From NCBI GenBank assembly GCA_013205335.1, contig JABMNB010000147.1, positions 1-21,867 on the forward strand: DNA of 21,867 bases. The letters run 5' to 3'. Position 1 is the stretch's first letter, and the number at the start of each line of letters is the position of its first letter. The position numbers were made by a program, and so were the translations under genes. Below are positions 1 through 7,987 of the stretch, in pieces. The notes below the pieces were generated by a model. It saw nothing but the letters and a program-made list of their open reading frames with translations, was not told where the DNA came from and did not search any database. Origin of the DNA: Rhodospirillales bacterium (GTDB taxonomy: Bacteria > Pseudomonadota > Alphaproteobacteria > Reyranellales > Reyranellaceae).

Positions 1-827
1 CCGGCGTGGAGAAGTTCATCGACACGCCAGTCAAGCGCTACTCCGTCGGCATGTATGCGCGGCTGGCTTTTTCCGTGGCGGCCCATCTCGAGACGGAAAT
101 CCTGTTCGTCGACGAGGTGCTGGCGGTCGGCGATGCGGAGTTCCAGAAGCGCTGCCTTGACCGCATGTCGGCGGTTGCCAGCGCGGGCCGAACCGTGTTG
201 TTCGTCAGTCATAATCTCGCGGCCGTAGCGGCTCTCACGCGGCGTGGCATCGTGCTGAAGGGTGGCCAGCTCATTTTCGACGGCCCGATCGAAAGCGCGA
301 TCGCCCAATATTCAGCGTCGCTCAGCAGGGGCAAGGTGGCGCGGGACTGGGGACGCGGCCATCATTCGGCGATCATCTCCGCCGATCTGCTCGATTCGCA
401 GGGACTGCCCACCGACACCTACGAGCCGGGAACGCCGTTCAATCTCCAGGTCGAAGTCGAGACGACAACCATGCCGGGCCTGGGGCTGGAGCTGCAGCTT
501 CGTGACGCCAACAACCTGCCGGTGGGCTTCTATTCGTCCAGCATCTTCTCGCAGAGGGCGCTGCCCAGCCAACCGGGCCGCCATGTCTTCACGCTGAGCC
601 TGCAGCCGCTTTTCCTGGCGTCGGGCGACTATAGCTTCGACGTCTCGACGAACTCGCTCACCATCGTCGTCGATCACGCCGTCGCAAACGCAATTCCGTT
701 CCGTGTCGCGGCTTCGAGTCCGGGCGGTATCGCCTACGATTTCAAGCAGAGCCTGGGCAACGGTGTCCTTGCGATGCAGCTCGCGTCGCCGCTGCGCATC
801 GAGCCCAAGTCGCGGGAGCCGGCCTGA
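1..827 (+). CDS. Polysaccharide ABC transporter ATP-binding protein, Wzt type (5'-truncated)
   Basis: This is the C-terminal part of an ABC ATPase that would energise export of a lipid-linked polysaccharide across the inner membrane. The gene enters from the left edge in the frame of base 3, so Walker A and the true start are missing. Visible elements, numbered from the GTG at 6, are an ABC signature region (KRYSVGMYARLAF, about residues 9-21), Walker B (ILFVDE, 32-37), a D-loop-like AVGD and the switch histidine (VLFVSHN). From about residue 115 there is a beta-rich tail (VEVETTTMPGLGLELQLRD, GRHVFTLSLQPLFLASGDYSFDV). That tail is typical of the Wzt C-terminal carbohydrate-binding domain (PF14524-like), which selects the polymer in O-antigen systems. 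The partner permease (Wzm) should lie upstream, outside the window. The next gene starts 9 bases after the stop, which suggests co-transcription with the glycosyltransferases. Confidence 0.93.
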   Translation, partial: GVEKFIDTPVKRYSVGMYARLAFSVAAHLETEILFVDEVLAVGDAEFQKRCLDRMSAVASAGRTVLFVSHNLAAVAALTRRGIVLKGGQLIFDGPIESAIAQYSASLSRGKVARDWGRGHHSAIISADLLDSQGLPTDTYEPGTPFNLQVEVETTTMPGLGLELQLRDANNLPVGFYSSSIFSQRALPSQPGRHVFTLSLQPLFLASGDYSFDVSTNSLTIVVDHAVANAIPFRVAASSPGGIAYDFKQSLGNGVLAMQLASPLRIEPKSREPA

Positions 828-836
828 TCGCCAACC

Positions 837-2087
837 ATGCGCCGCGCGGTTTGCATCGTCAGTCCAGGTAATCTCGCGTCCAATCCGCGTGTGTTGAAGG
901 AAGCGGAAGCGCTGCACGGCGCCGGCTACGAGGTCACCGCCGTCGTCTGCGACTACAACGAAGCGCTGCGCCTGGCCGACGACGAGATCGAGGCCGCGGT
1001 GCCGTGGAAGGTGATCCGGGTTCCGCGGTCGCGGGACGAAGGCGGTGTCGCACGTGTGGCCGCGGCGCTTGCTGAAATGTTCGAGGCCGTGGGCATCGCT
1101 GTCCCTGTCGGTATGGCGGCGCGCAGTGCACGTACGCCCGTGGCCGCGCTGATGCGGCGTGCACCCGAGGTGCGGGCCGATCTCTATATCGCGCATTATG
1201 TGGCAGCCTTGCCGGCCGCCATGGCGGCGGCTCGCCGCCATGGCGCACTCCTCGGCTTCGACGCCGAAGACTTCCACTCGGGCGAAGGCACAGGGGCCTC
1301 GGGTGACGCGTTTCGGATGAGGATGGTCGAGATCGTCGAACGGGCCATCTTGCCTTCGTGCTCGCACGTCACCGCGGCCGCGCCGCTGATCGGCAAGGCC
1401 TATGCGGCGCGCTATGGCATGGCCGATCCGGCCACGGTGCTGAACGTCTTTCCGCTATCGATGGCGCCGGCCCAGCCAAGACCCGTTCGAGCCCAGGAGG
1501 GGACGCCGATGCTCAGGGCCTACTGGTTCTCGCAGACGATCGGTCTCGATCGCGGCCTTCAGCCGTTCATCCAGGCGATGGCCCGCGCGACCGCGCGGGT
1601 GACGCTCGACATCAGGGGCAGCAATCGCTGGGGCCACGGCGATGCGCTGCTGACGCTGGCCGCCTCGCTCGGTCTAGCCGACAGGGTGAAGCTTCTGCCG
1701 ATGGCGGCACCGGGCGAGATGGTCCGGCTTGCCGCGGAATACGATGTCGGGCTGTCGCTGGAGACCGATGTCAGCGAAAACCGGCGGATCTGCCTCACCA
1801 ACAAGATCTTCACCTACCTGCTGGCCGGGGTGCCCGTCGTGATGAGCGACACGCCGGCACAAAAGCTGCTCGCAACCGATCTCGGACCGGCGGCCCGGCT
1901 TTGCATGCTGGCCGATCCGGGGGACCTCGCCGGTACTCTCGACGCGCTTGCCTCGCCGGGGGGGCTCGCGGAGCCTTCGGCGACCGCGTGGCGCCTCGGT
2001 CGAGAACGCTATAATTGGGACAGCGAGCAGGATGTGTTGCTGCAATCGGTAGCCGCAGCCTTCGCGCGAGGGGAGACGATACGCTGA
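837..2087 (+). CDS. Glycosyltransferase, GT-B fold (GT4-like)
   Basis: A predicted 416-residue glycosyltransferase that would add a sugar to the growing repeat unit or polymer at the cytoplasmic face. The N-terminus (VCIVSPGNLASNPRVLKEAEAL) is the usual first Rossmann strand, loop and helix of GT-B enzymes, with the SNPRV motif common in GT4-like proteins of EPS clusters. The C-terminal half shows the second Rossmann domain (VTLDIRGSNRWGHGDALL, DRVKLLPMA, EYDVGLSLETD) and a donor-binding region (NKIFTYLLAGVPVVMSDTPAQ). The canonical EX7E pair of GT4 is not clearly present, and in its place is ETDVSENRR. Donor and acceptor cannot be read from sequence. It starts 9 bases after the ABC ATPase stop with a weak ribosome site, and its TGA overlaps the ATG of the next gene. 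Confidence 0.88.
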   Translation: MRRAVCIVSPGNLASNPRVLKEAEALHGAGYEVTAVVCDYNEALRLADDEIEAAVPWKVIRVPRSRDEGGVARVAAALAEMFEAVGIAVPVGMAARSARTPVAALMRRAPEVRADLYIAHYVAALPAAMAAARRHGALLGFDAEDFHSGEGTGASGDAFRMRMVEIVERAILPSCSHVTAAAPLIGKAYAARYGMADPATVLNVFPLSMAPAQPRPVRAQEGTPMLRAYWFSQTIGLDRGLQPFIQAMARATARVTLDIRGSNRWGHGDALLTLAASLGLADRVKLLPMAAPGEMVRLAAEYDVGLSLETDVSENRRICLTNKIFTYLLAGVPVVMSDTPAQKLLATDLGPAARLCMLADPGDLAGTLDALASPGGLAEPSATAWRLGRERYNWDSEQDVLLQSVAAAFARGETIR

Positions 2088-3136
2088 TGCGCCTGCTGCT
2101 GACGGCAGATCCGGAAATCGAAGTCCCTCCGCGCCTTTATGGCGGGATCGAGCGCATCGTCGACGTGCTGGTCCGCCGGCTGCGGGTCGCCGGCCATACG
2201 GTTGGACTGGTGGCGCGGCCGGGCTCGGAGTGCCCCAATGATGCGTTCTTCCCCTGGCCGGGGCTGAGTTCGCTGTCGAGGCGCGACACCGTGCTCAACA
2301 CCTTCGCGCTTTCTCGCGCGGTGCGGGCCTTCAGGCCCGACGTCGTGCACAGTTTCTCGCGCATCGCCTATCTGCTGCCGCTTCTGCGCGGCCGCATTCC
2401 GCTCATCATGTCTTTCCAGCGCGAGCCGACGCCGCGCACCGTCGGTCTCGCCGTCCGACTGGCCGCGCCCGGACGCCTCACCTTCACGGGCTGCAGCGAC
2501 TACATCGCGCGCCGCGGCCGGCCGGCGGGCGGCGAGTGGCATGGCATTCCGAATTTTGCCGATACCGAAGGGCTCACGCTCGGCCTCACCGTGCCGGACG
2601 ATGCGCCGCTGGTCTTTCTGAGTCGGGTCGAGGAGATCAAGGGCGCACACTGGGCGATTGAGATCGCGCGACGCACCGGTCGTCGACTGATCATCGCCGG
2701 CAACCATTCTGACCGTAACGACCCGGAAGGCGAATTCTGGCGCCAGAAGATCGCGCCGGAAATCGGCAAGGGCGGCATCGAGTATGTCGGGCCAGTCGAC
2801 GACGTGCAGAAAAACGCCCTGCTGGGCCAGGCGCGGGCCATGGTCGTGCCGATCCAGTGGGATGAGCCGTTCGGCATCGTGTTCGCTGAATCGCTGGCCT
2901 GCGGCGCGCCGGTGGTTTCCTGCCCGCGCGGCGCATTGCCGGAGATCGTTAGACCCGGCGTCGACGGGTTCCTGATCAAATCGATCGAGGAAGGCTGCGA
3001 AGCCGTGGAACGCGTGGGCGCGCTCGACCGCACGGAATGTCGCCGTCGCGCCGTCGATCATTTCTCCGCCGACGCCGTGGTGGCTCGCTATCTCGCCCTC
3101 TATTCGAAGGTGCGGGCTCGACTGGCCCAGTCATGA
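2087..3136 (+). CDS. GT4-family glycosyltransferase
   Basis: A predicted 349-residue retaining GT-B enzyme. I chose the ATG at 2087 because it overlaps the preceding TGA (TGATG) and has an AGGGGAG ribosome site about 10 bases upstream. An in-frame start 24 codons earlier would lie inside the previous gene. The N-terminus is MRLLLTADPEIEVPPRLYGG-IERIV, where the PRLYGGIERIV segment is the glycine-rich donor/acceptor loop of GT4. The C-terminal domain has LVFLSRVEEIKGAHWAIEIA, then a textbook EX7E motif in DEPFGIVFAESLACGAPVV (around residues 258-275) followed by PEIV. The protein ends ARLAQS. The substrate is unknown. Its stop codon is embedded in the first unit of a 14-base repeat that runs into the next gene. 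Confidence 0.92.
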   Translation: MRLLLTADPEIEVPPRLYGGIERIVDVLVRRLRVAGHTVGLVARPGSECPNDAFFPWPGLSSLSRRDTVLNTFALSRAVRAFRPDVVHSFSRIAYLLPLLRGRIPLIMSFQREPTPRTVGLAVRLAAPGRLTFTGCSDYIARRGRPAGGEWHGIPNFADTEGLTLGLTVPDDAPLVFLSRVEEIKGAHWAIEIARRTGRRLIIAGNHSDRNDPEGEFWRQKIAPEIGKGGIEYVGPVDDVQKNALLGQARAMVVPIQWDEPFGIVFAESLACGAPVVSCPRGALPEIVRPGVDGFLIKSIEEGCEAVERVGALDRTECRRRAVDHFSADAVVARYLALYSKVRARLAQS

Positions 3137-3174
3137 CCCGCCTCCCATGACCCGTCTCCCATGACCCGTCGCCT
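3133..3174 (+). repeat. 14-bp direct repeat, three units, each beginning with ATG
   Basis: Units begin at 3133, 3147 and 3161 and follow ATGACCCGYCTCCC. Units 1 and 2 differ at one base, and unit 3 diverges in its last bases. The first ATG overlaps the TGA of the upstream glycosyltransferase, and the third is the start of the next gene. Because 14 is not a multiple of 3, the three ATGs lie in three different frames, and only the third opens the long frame. Confidence 0.9.
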
Positions 3175-4453
3175 CGCTCTGATCAGCGGACATTTTCCGC
3201 CGAGCAACCTCGTAGGCGCGCAACGGGCGCGCCTGTGGTCACGCTACCTGCCGGAGTTCGGCTGGGATCCGGTCATCGTCACCGGCGACCCTGCCGAATA
3301 TGAGGAGCGGCCCGATCCGGACCTCGAGCGGCTGGTGGCGCCCGGTCTCAAGGTCGTCCATGCGAAAACCCTGTCGACGCGTCCCGTGCGGCTGGTCGGC
3401 GATATCGGCATTCGATCCTTCTGGGGCTGTTATCGCGCTGTGGCGAGGATGGCAAAGGCCGGCGAGATCGACTTCGTGATGGTGACGATCCCGTCCAACT
3501 TCCTCGCGCCGATCGGTCGGCTCGTGCACCTGCGACACGGGTTGCCGTTCGGCATCGATTATCAGGATCCCTGGGTAAACCGGTGGACGGGCAACGAGAA
3601 GCCTTTCAGTCGTGCCTGGGCGTCGAACCGGCTGGCTGAGATTCTCGAGCCCTGGTCGGTGCGCGATGCCGCACTGATCACCGGCATGGCGCCCGGCTAT
3701 GTGGCCGGTATGCTGGAGCGCAATCCCACGGTCGCGGCGCAGTCGGAACTGGCTTACATGCCGATGGGAAGCGCGCCTGAAGATTATGCGCTGGTGCGCA
3801 GTCTGGGCAGGGCACCCTTCCTGTTCTCTCCAGCGGACGGCCGGTTTCACATGATCTATGCCGGTGCGCTGCTGCCCGCCGGCTTCGTCGTCCTCGACGC
3901 GTTCCTGGCGGGATTGCACAGATTGCGTGAGCGAGCGCCGCAGGTGGCCGCGAGGCTTTCCGTGCACTTCGTGGGCACCGGCAGCTCGCCTGACGATCCG
4001 CAAGGCCATCGCGTGCTGCCGCGTGCGCGCGCGGCCGGCGTCGAGCAGATGGTGGACGAGCATCCCCAGCGAATCGGCTATGTCGATACGCTGAACCATC
4101 TCATGCACAGCAGCGGCGTGCTGGTATTGGGATCGACCGAGCCGCATTACACACCTTCGAAGGTCTTCCAGGCGATGTTGTCGGAGCGGCCGGTCTTCGC
4201 TTTGCTCCATCGCGACAGCACGGCGGTGACGATGATCCGATCGGCCCATGTCGGCGAGGTGCTGACCCTGACCGAAAACGAATTGCCGGCGCCTGAAGCC
4301 GTGGCGACGGCGCTCGAGGGCTTCCTCGATCGGCCGACCTACGAGGCGACTTCCGTCGACCGCAGCGTCTTCGAGGGATATTCGGCGCGGGAATCGACCC
4401 GCCTGTTCGCCGAGGCACTGGATCGCGCCTGTGCCCGGACGGTGAGTGCATGA
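3161..4453 (+). CDS. Glycosyltransferase, GT-B/GT4-like
   Basis: A predicted 430-residue glycosyltransferase-like protein. The N-terminus (LALISGHFPPSNLVGAQRARLWSRYLPEFGWDPVIVTGD) matches the acceptor domain of GT4-like enzymes, whose FPP-x8-R pattern lies near the first strand. DYQDPWVNRW (about residues 128-137) is a typical linker in this subgroup. The second domain shows HMIYAGALLPAG, LSVHFVGTG and the donor-site stretch EPHYTPSKVFQAMLSERPVFAL (near residues 327-348), in which the strict EX7E motif is not conserved. The ATG at 3161 is the third of three tandem ATGs and the only one in frame. The last codons overlap the next start (ATGA). Specific donor and acceptor are not recognisable. 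Confidence 0.87.
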   Translation: MTRRLALISGHFPPSNLVGAQRARLWSRYLPEFGWDPVIVTGDPAEYEERPDPDLERLVAPGLKVVHAKTLSTRPVRLVGDIGIRSFWGCYRAVARMAKAGEIDFVMVTIPSNFLAPIGRLVHLRHGLPFGIDYQDPWVNRWTGNEKPFSRAWASNRLAEILEPWSVRDAALITGMAPGYVAGMLERNPTVAAQSELAYMPMGSAPEDYALVRSLGRAPFLFSPADGRFHMIYAGALLPAGFVVLDAFLAGLHRLRERAPQVAARLSVHFVGTGSSPDDPQGHRVLPRARAAGVEQMVDEHPQRIGYVDTLNHLMHSSGVLVLGSTEPHYTPSKVFQAMLSERPVFALLHRDSTAVTMIRSAHVGEVLTLTENELPAPEAVATALEGFLDRPTYEATSVDRSVFEGYSARESTRLFAEALDRACARTVSA

Positions 4454-5619
4454 GGCGGCGCATCGGCTTCCTTGTCAGCCATCCGATCCAGTACTATACG
4501 CCGATCTTCAGGGAGCTCGCGCGACGGTGCGACCTCACTGTGTTCTTCGCCCATCGGCAGGACGCCAAGGAGCAGGGACGGGTGGGCTACGGCGTCGCCT
4601 TCGACTGGGATGTCGACCTGCTGTCCGGTTTCGAGAGCCAGTTCCTGAAGAACGTGGCGCGCATGCCGTCGACCCAGACTTTCGCGGGCTGCAACACACC
4701 CGAAATCGCCGACCTGATTTCGGCCGGTCGCTTCGACGCCTTCGTGGTGCCGGGCTGGTCGCTGCGCTCCTACTGGCAGGCGGTGCGGGCGTGTCGCCGC
4801 GCGCGGGTCCCGGTCATGGTGCGGGGCGATTCGCAACTTGCGGGGCAACGCGGCGGCGCCGTCGGGCGGGTCAAGGGCGTGGTCTTCCCGCACATGCTGA
4901 AGCAGTTCGACGCCTGCCTCCATGTCGGCCAGCGCAACCGTGAATACCTCGAACACTACGGTGTGCCGGCGGACCGGCTATTTTTCTCACCGCACTGTGT
5001 CGACAACGACGCCTTCGAGCGTGCAAGCGACGCGGCGCGCGGGGCGGTTGGGCGGGCTGCGGCCGACAGGCGGCGGCGCGTGCTGTTCGTCGGCCGGCTG
5101 GTGGACAGCAAGCGGCCGATGGACGTGGTGCAGGCCGTCTCGCGGCTGATCGCAGCGGGCCAACCCGTCGAACTCGTCATTGCGGGGGCCGGCGATCTCC
5201 AGGGCCGGATGGAAGAGGCCGCTCGCGCCGGCGGCGTCGACGCGCAGTTCCTGGGCTTCGTCAACCAGAGCAAGCTGCCGGCCGTCTATGCTTCGTCCGA
5301 CGTCGTCGTCCTGCCGTCGATCGCCATCGAGACCTGGGGCCTCGTGGTCAACGAGGCGATGGCCTGCGGGGTCCCGGCTGTGGTGTCGGATGCGGTCGGC
5401 TGCGGACCCGACCTGATCCAGCCGGGAGTTACCGGCGCGGTGGCGCCGCTCGGAGACGTACCGGCTTTGGCCACGGCCGTCGCCTCGGTTCTCGCTCTCG
5501 ATCCCAGCATGACGCGGCGGGCGTTGGCGGAGCGCATGGACATCTATTCGCCGGCCCGGGCCGCCGATGGCGTGCTGGAAGCCGCAGATGCCCTTGCCGA
5601 CGGGAGTCGGCTAAGGTGA
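4450..5619 (+). CDS. GT4-family glycosyltransferase
   Basis: A predicted 389-residue retaining glycosyltransferase. It opens with IGFLVSHPIQYYTPIFREL, a hallmark beginning for a subgroup of EPS-cluster GT4 enzymes (SHPIQY). The donor domain has VLFVGRLVDSKRPMDVVQAV (about residues 213-232), VELVIAGAGDLQGRM and the EX7E motif in IETWGLVVNEAMACGVPAVVSDAVG (near residue 293 onward). The ATG at 4450 overlaps the previous TGA (ATGA), which implies translational coupling. Four bases separate its stop from the GTG of the next gene. The sugar specificity cannot be inferred. Confidence 0.93.
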   Translation: MRRRIGFLVSHPIQYYTPIFRELARRCDLTVFFAHRQDAKEQGRVGYGVAFDWDVDLLSGFESQFLKNVARMPSTQTFAGCNTPEIADLISAGRFDAFVVPGWSLRSYWQAVRACRRARVPVMVRGDSQLAGQRGGAVGRVKGVVFPHMLKQFDACLHVGQRNREYLEHYGVPADRLFFSPHCVDNDAFERASDAARGAVGRAAADRRRRVLFVGRLVDSKRPMDVVQAVSRLIAAGQPVELVIAGAGDLQGRMEEAARAGGVDAQFLGFVNQSKLPAVYASSDVVVLPSIAIETWGLVVNEAMACGVPAVVSDAVGCGPDLIQPGVTGAVAPLGDVPALATAVASVLALDPSMTRRALAERMDIYSPARAADGVLEAADALADGSRLR

Positions 5620-5623
5620 CGGC

Positions 5624-6547
5624 GTGAGCGACATTTCCGTCGTTATTCCGACCTTCAACCGCCTGTGGGCCCTCCCGCAGGCCGTGGAGTCGTGCCGGTC
5701 CGCCAGTACAAAAGTCGAGATCGTCGTGGTCGATGACGGCAGCACCGACGGGACCTGGGACTGGCTGCAGGGGCAGCGGGATATCGTCGCCATCCGCACC
5801 GACAACTGGGGCAAGGACTGGGCGGTCGAGACGGCGCTCCAGGCGGCGCGCGGCGAGTATGTGCGCTTCCTCGATTCCGACGACTGGCTTTGCGAGGATG
5901 CCAATGCGTGCCAACTGGCACTCGCCCGGGAGACCGGCGCCGATCTCGTCGTCGCAGGGTACGAGGACTACGACGATGAAAATGGGGAGCGGGTCGTCAA
6001 CGCCTGGGACGATTGCGACGACTTCATCGCCCAGCAGCTGGGCGAGGGCTGGTCGTCGCACTATTCGGCCTTCCTGTTTCGCCGCGACCTGATCGGCGGC
6101 ATTCCGCACCGCCAGGATTTTGCTTTGCGCGACGACCGGCTCTTCATCCTCGAAGTCGCGATGCGCAAGCCGCACCTGGCCGTCTATCGCGAGCCGGCCT
6201 TCGTACACCGCCGTCATGCAAATGAGCGGCTGCAGTACACCGCCGGCTTCAAGCGGGACCTCGGCTACTGGACCCATATCTCGATCTACCGCAAGACGCT
6301 CGGACTTCTCGAAGGGCGCGGTGAGCTTACGCTGCGCCGCAAGCGCGCCGCCATCCGCATGCTGTGGCCCAATGTGCGGGCGTTCGCGCGCGCCTATCCG
6401 CGGGAGGCTGCGGAGGTCGTGGACTGGATTTACCGGCTCGACCCGGAGTTCGTGCCGCCGGTGCGACCGGCGCTGGCCTTCGCCTACAAACTGCTGGGCT
6501 TCGCGAGGACGGAGCGGTTGTTGCGGCTCAGGAGGCTGCGGCCATGA
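5624..6547 (+). CDS. GT2-family (GT-A) glycosyltransferase
   Basis: A predicted 307-residue inverting glycosyltransferase and the only GT-A fold enzyme in the window. Motifs are SVVIPTFNRLWALPQAVES at the N-terminus, VVVDDGSTDGTWDWL (about residues 36-50) for nucleotide binding, and the metal-binding DXD as FLDSDDWL (about 84-91). A likely catalytic region follows around LRDDRLFILEVAMRK. The tail carries several arginine-rich stretches and no clear membrane helix. The start is GTG at 5624, four bases after the preceding stop, with AAGGTGA upstream as the ribosome site. The 3' end overlaps the next ATG by ATGA. Confidence 0.94.
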   Translation: MSDISVVIPTFNRLWALPQAVESCRSASTKVEIVVVDDGSTDGTWDWLQGQRDIVAIRTDNWGKDWAVETALQAARGEYVRFLDSDDWLCEDANACQLALARETGADLVVAGYEDYDDENGERVVNAWDDCDDFIAQQLGEGWSSHYSAFLFRRDLIGGIPHRQDFALRDDRLFILEVAMRKPHLAVYREPAFVHRRHANERLQYTAGFKRDLGYWTHISIYRKTLGLLEGRGELTLRRKRAAIRMLWPNVRAFARAYPREAAEVVDWIYRLDPEFVPPVRPALAFAYKLLGFARTERLLRLRRLRP

Positions 6548-7932
6548 CGTCTCCGGTGGTCGGCGTCCCCGGGGCGATGGGCAGACGACTGCGCGTCGTC
6601 CACTGCGTCGGCTTCTATTTCCCCGACTCGACGGGCGGCACCGAGGTCTATGTACGCGACCTCGTGTCGGCGCTGTCGCGGGATTCGATCGAAAGTACGA
6701 TCATCGCCGCGACGGACGGCGCCTATGACCGCTATTCGTGGAACGGCGTGGAGGTCGTTCGCTATCCGATCGATGCGCCGGAGATCCAGAGTGTCCGCGA
6801 CGCGAGCGTGCGCAAGCGGCGCACCCTGTTCCAGGAAATCGTCGAGGCCACGAAGCCGGACCTGTTCCACCTCCATTCCTGGACCAGCGGTGCGGGCTTG
6901 CGCCATCTTCGGCAGGTGTCGCGGATGGATATTCCCAGCATCGTCACGATGCATGTTCCGTCGCCGATCTGCATGCGGGGCACCATGCTGCTCTACGACA
7001 GGCGCCCGTGCGACGGCTACATCGACGATCGCCGCTGCGCAGAGTGCTGGGCGCTCGACCGGGGCCTGCCGGCGCCTGCGGCCTATCTCCTGTCACAGTT
7101 GCCGCGATGGGACCTGACCGACAGCGTGATCTCACGCCTTTCGCAACGCGCGGCGAACTTGCTGTCGGCACGCGCGGCTGCCGCGACGAAGGCGCGTCAG
7201 TTGCGCTCGATGGCAACTCTCAGCGAACGCATCGTTGCGCCCAGCGAATGGGTGCGGGCGGCGCTCGCCGAGAATGCCATCCCGCCGGAAAAGATGGTGG
7301 TGTCGGGTCAGTCGGCCAGTGCCGCCTTTTGCGACCGTAAGCCGAGGCCGCTGCAGGGCGTTGACCGGAAGGAAATAGTGATCGGCTTCCTGGGCCGCCT
7401 CGAACGTTACAAGGGCGCGGATCTCCTGGTGCGCGCGCTTGCTGAGCTTCCCGGGGGCCTGCCGGTGCAGCTCCGGATCGCGGGTGTCGGTCAGGACGCG
7501 CGCTTCGCCCGCAAGATGGAAGCGGCCGCGCGCAAGGATTCCCGCATCCAGCTGATGGGCCTCGTCGAGCACGAGCGGGTGCCGGAATTCCTTGCGGACA
7601 TCGATGTGCTCGCGGTGCCGTCGCGCTACATGGAGACCGGGCCGATCGTCGTCCAGGAGGCGCGGGCGCTCGGCATCCCGGTGATGGGCGCCGACCTGGG
7701 CGGGATTTCCGAGCGCGTCCATCATGGCGTGGACGGGTGGTTGCTGCCGTTCGACGATCCCAAACCGTGGGCAGAGGCAATCCGGGTCGCCGCCACCGAC
7801 CGCGCCGAGGTGGCGAGACTGTCGAGCAATATGCACCGCACGAGATCGAACGACGATGTCGCGGCGGACATGGCGAAGCTCTATCGCGAGATCATGGCTG
7901 ATCGACGGACGTCTGCCGAGTTGCGGCCCTAG
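6544..7932 (+). CDS. GT4-family glycosyltransferase with a four-cysteine insert
   Basis: A predicted 462-residue GT-B enzyme. The ATG at 6544 overlaps the upstream TGA, and an in-frame start 60 codons earlier would lie inside the GT2 gene. The N-terminus has LRVVHCVGFYFPDSTGGTEVYV, the GGTE acceptor loop of GT4. An insert at about residues 140-163 holds four cysteines (ICMRG..., RPCDG, RRCAEC), a pattern I associate with a subset of GT4 enzymes and possibly metal-binding. The donor domain shows IGFLGRLERYKGADLLVRAL and EX7E as METGPIVVQEARALGIPVMG. This is the last tightly coupled gene of the run: 55 bases separate it from the next. Confidence 0.92.
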   Translation: MTSPVVGVPGAMGRRLRVVHCVGFYFPDSTGGTEVYVRDLVSALSRDSIESTIIAATDGAYDRYSWNGVEVVRYPIDAPEIQSVRDASVRKRRTLFQEIVEATKPDLFHLHSWTSGAGLRHLRQVSRMDIPSIVTMHVPSPICMRGTMLLYDRRPCDGYIDDRRCAECWALDRGLPAPAAYLLSQLPRWDLTDSVISRLSQRAANLLSARAAAATKARQLRSMATLSERIVAPSEWVRAALAENAIPPEKMVVSGQSASAAFCDRKPRPLQGVDRKEIVIGFLGRLERYKGADLLVRALAELPGGLPVQLRIAGVGQDARFARKMEAAARKDSRIQLMGLVEHERVPEFLADIDVLAVPSRYMETGPIVVQEARALGIPVMGADLGGISERVHHGVDGWLLPFDDPKPWAEAIRVAATDRAEVARLSSNMHRTRSNDDVAADMAKLYREIMADRRTSAELRP

Positions 7933-7941
7933 TACCTTCGC

Positions 7942-7970
7942 TTGTCTTCATCTTCACTGAAGAATAGGCT
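7942..7970 (+). promoter_or_regulatory. Weak sigma70-like promoter candidate
   Basis: TTGTCT (7942-7947) and TAGGCT (7965-7970) are separated by 17 bases in the 55-base gap before the next gene. They match the consensus at 4/6 and 3/6. A small hairpin (TCTTC-ACT-GAAGA, 7951-7963) lies in the spacer. This is only a possibility; the gene may simply be read through from upstream. Confidence 0.2.
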
Positions 7971-7987
7971 CTGCGCGGCCTAAAATC

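Noticed and set aside
312..1367. Long minus-strand frame across the ABC ATPase and first glycosyltransferase
   Set aside because: It spans two real plus-strand genes and its translation is Arg/His-rich with no domain signals. It is a codon-bias shadow.
2009..4249. Long minus-strand frames (2009-3061 and 3239-4249) opposite two glycosyltransferase genes
   Set aside because: Same reason: no recognisable motif, biased composition, fully overlapped by well-supported genes.
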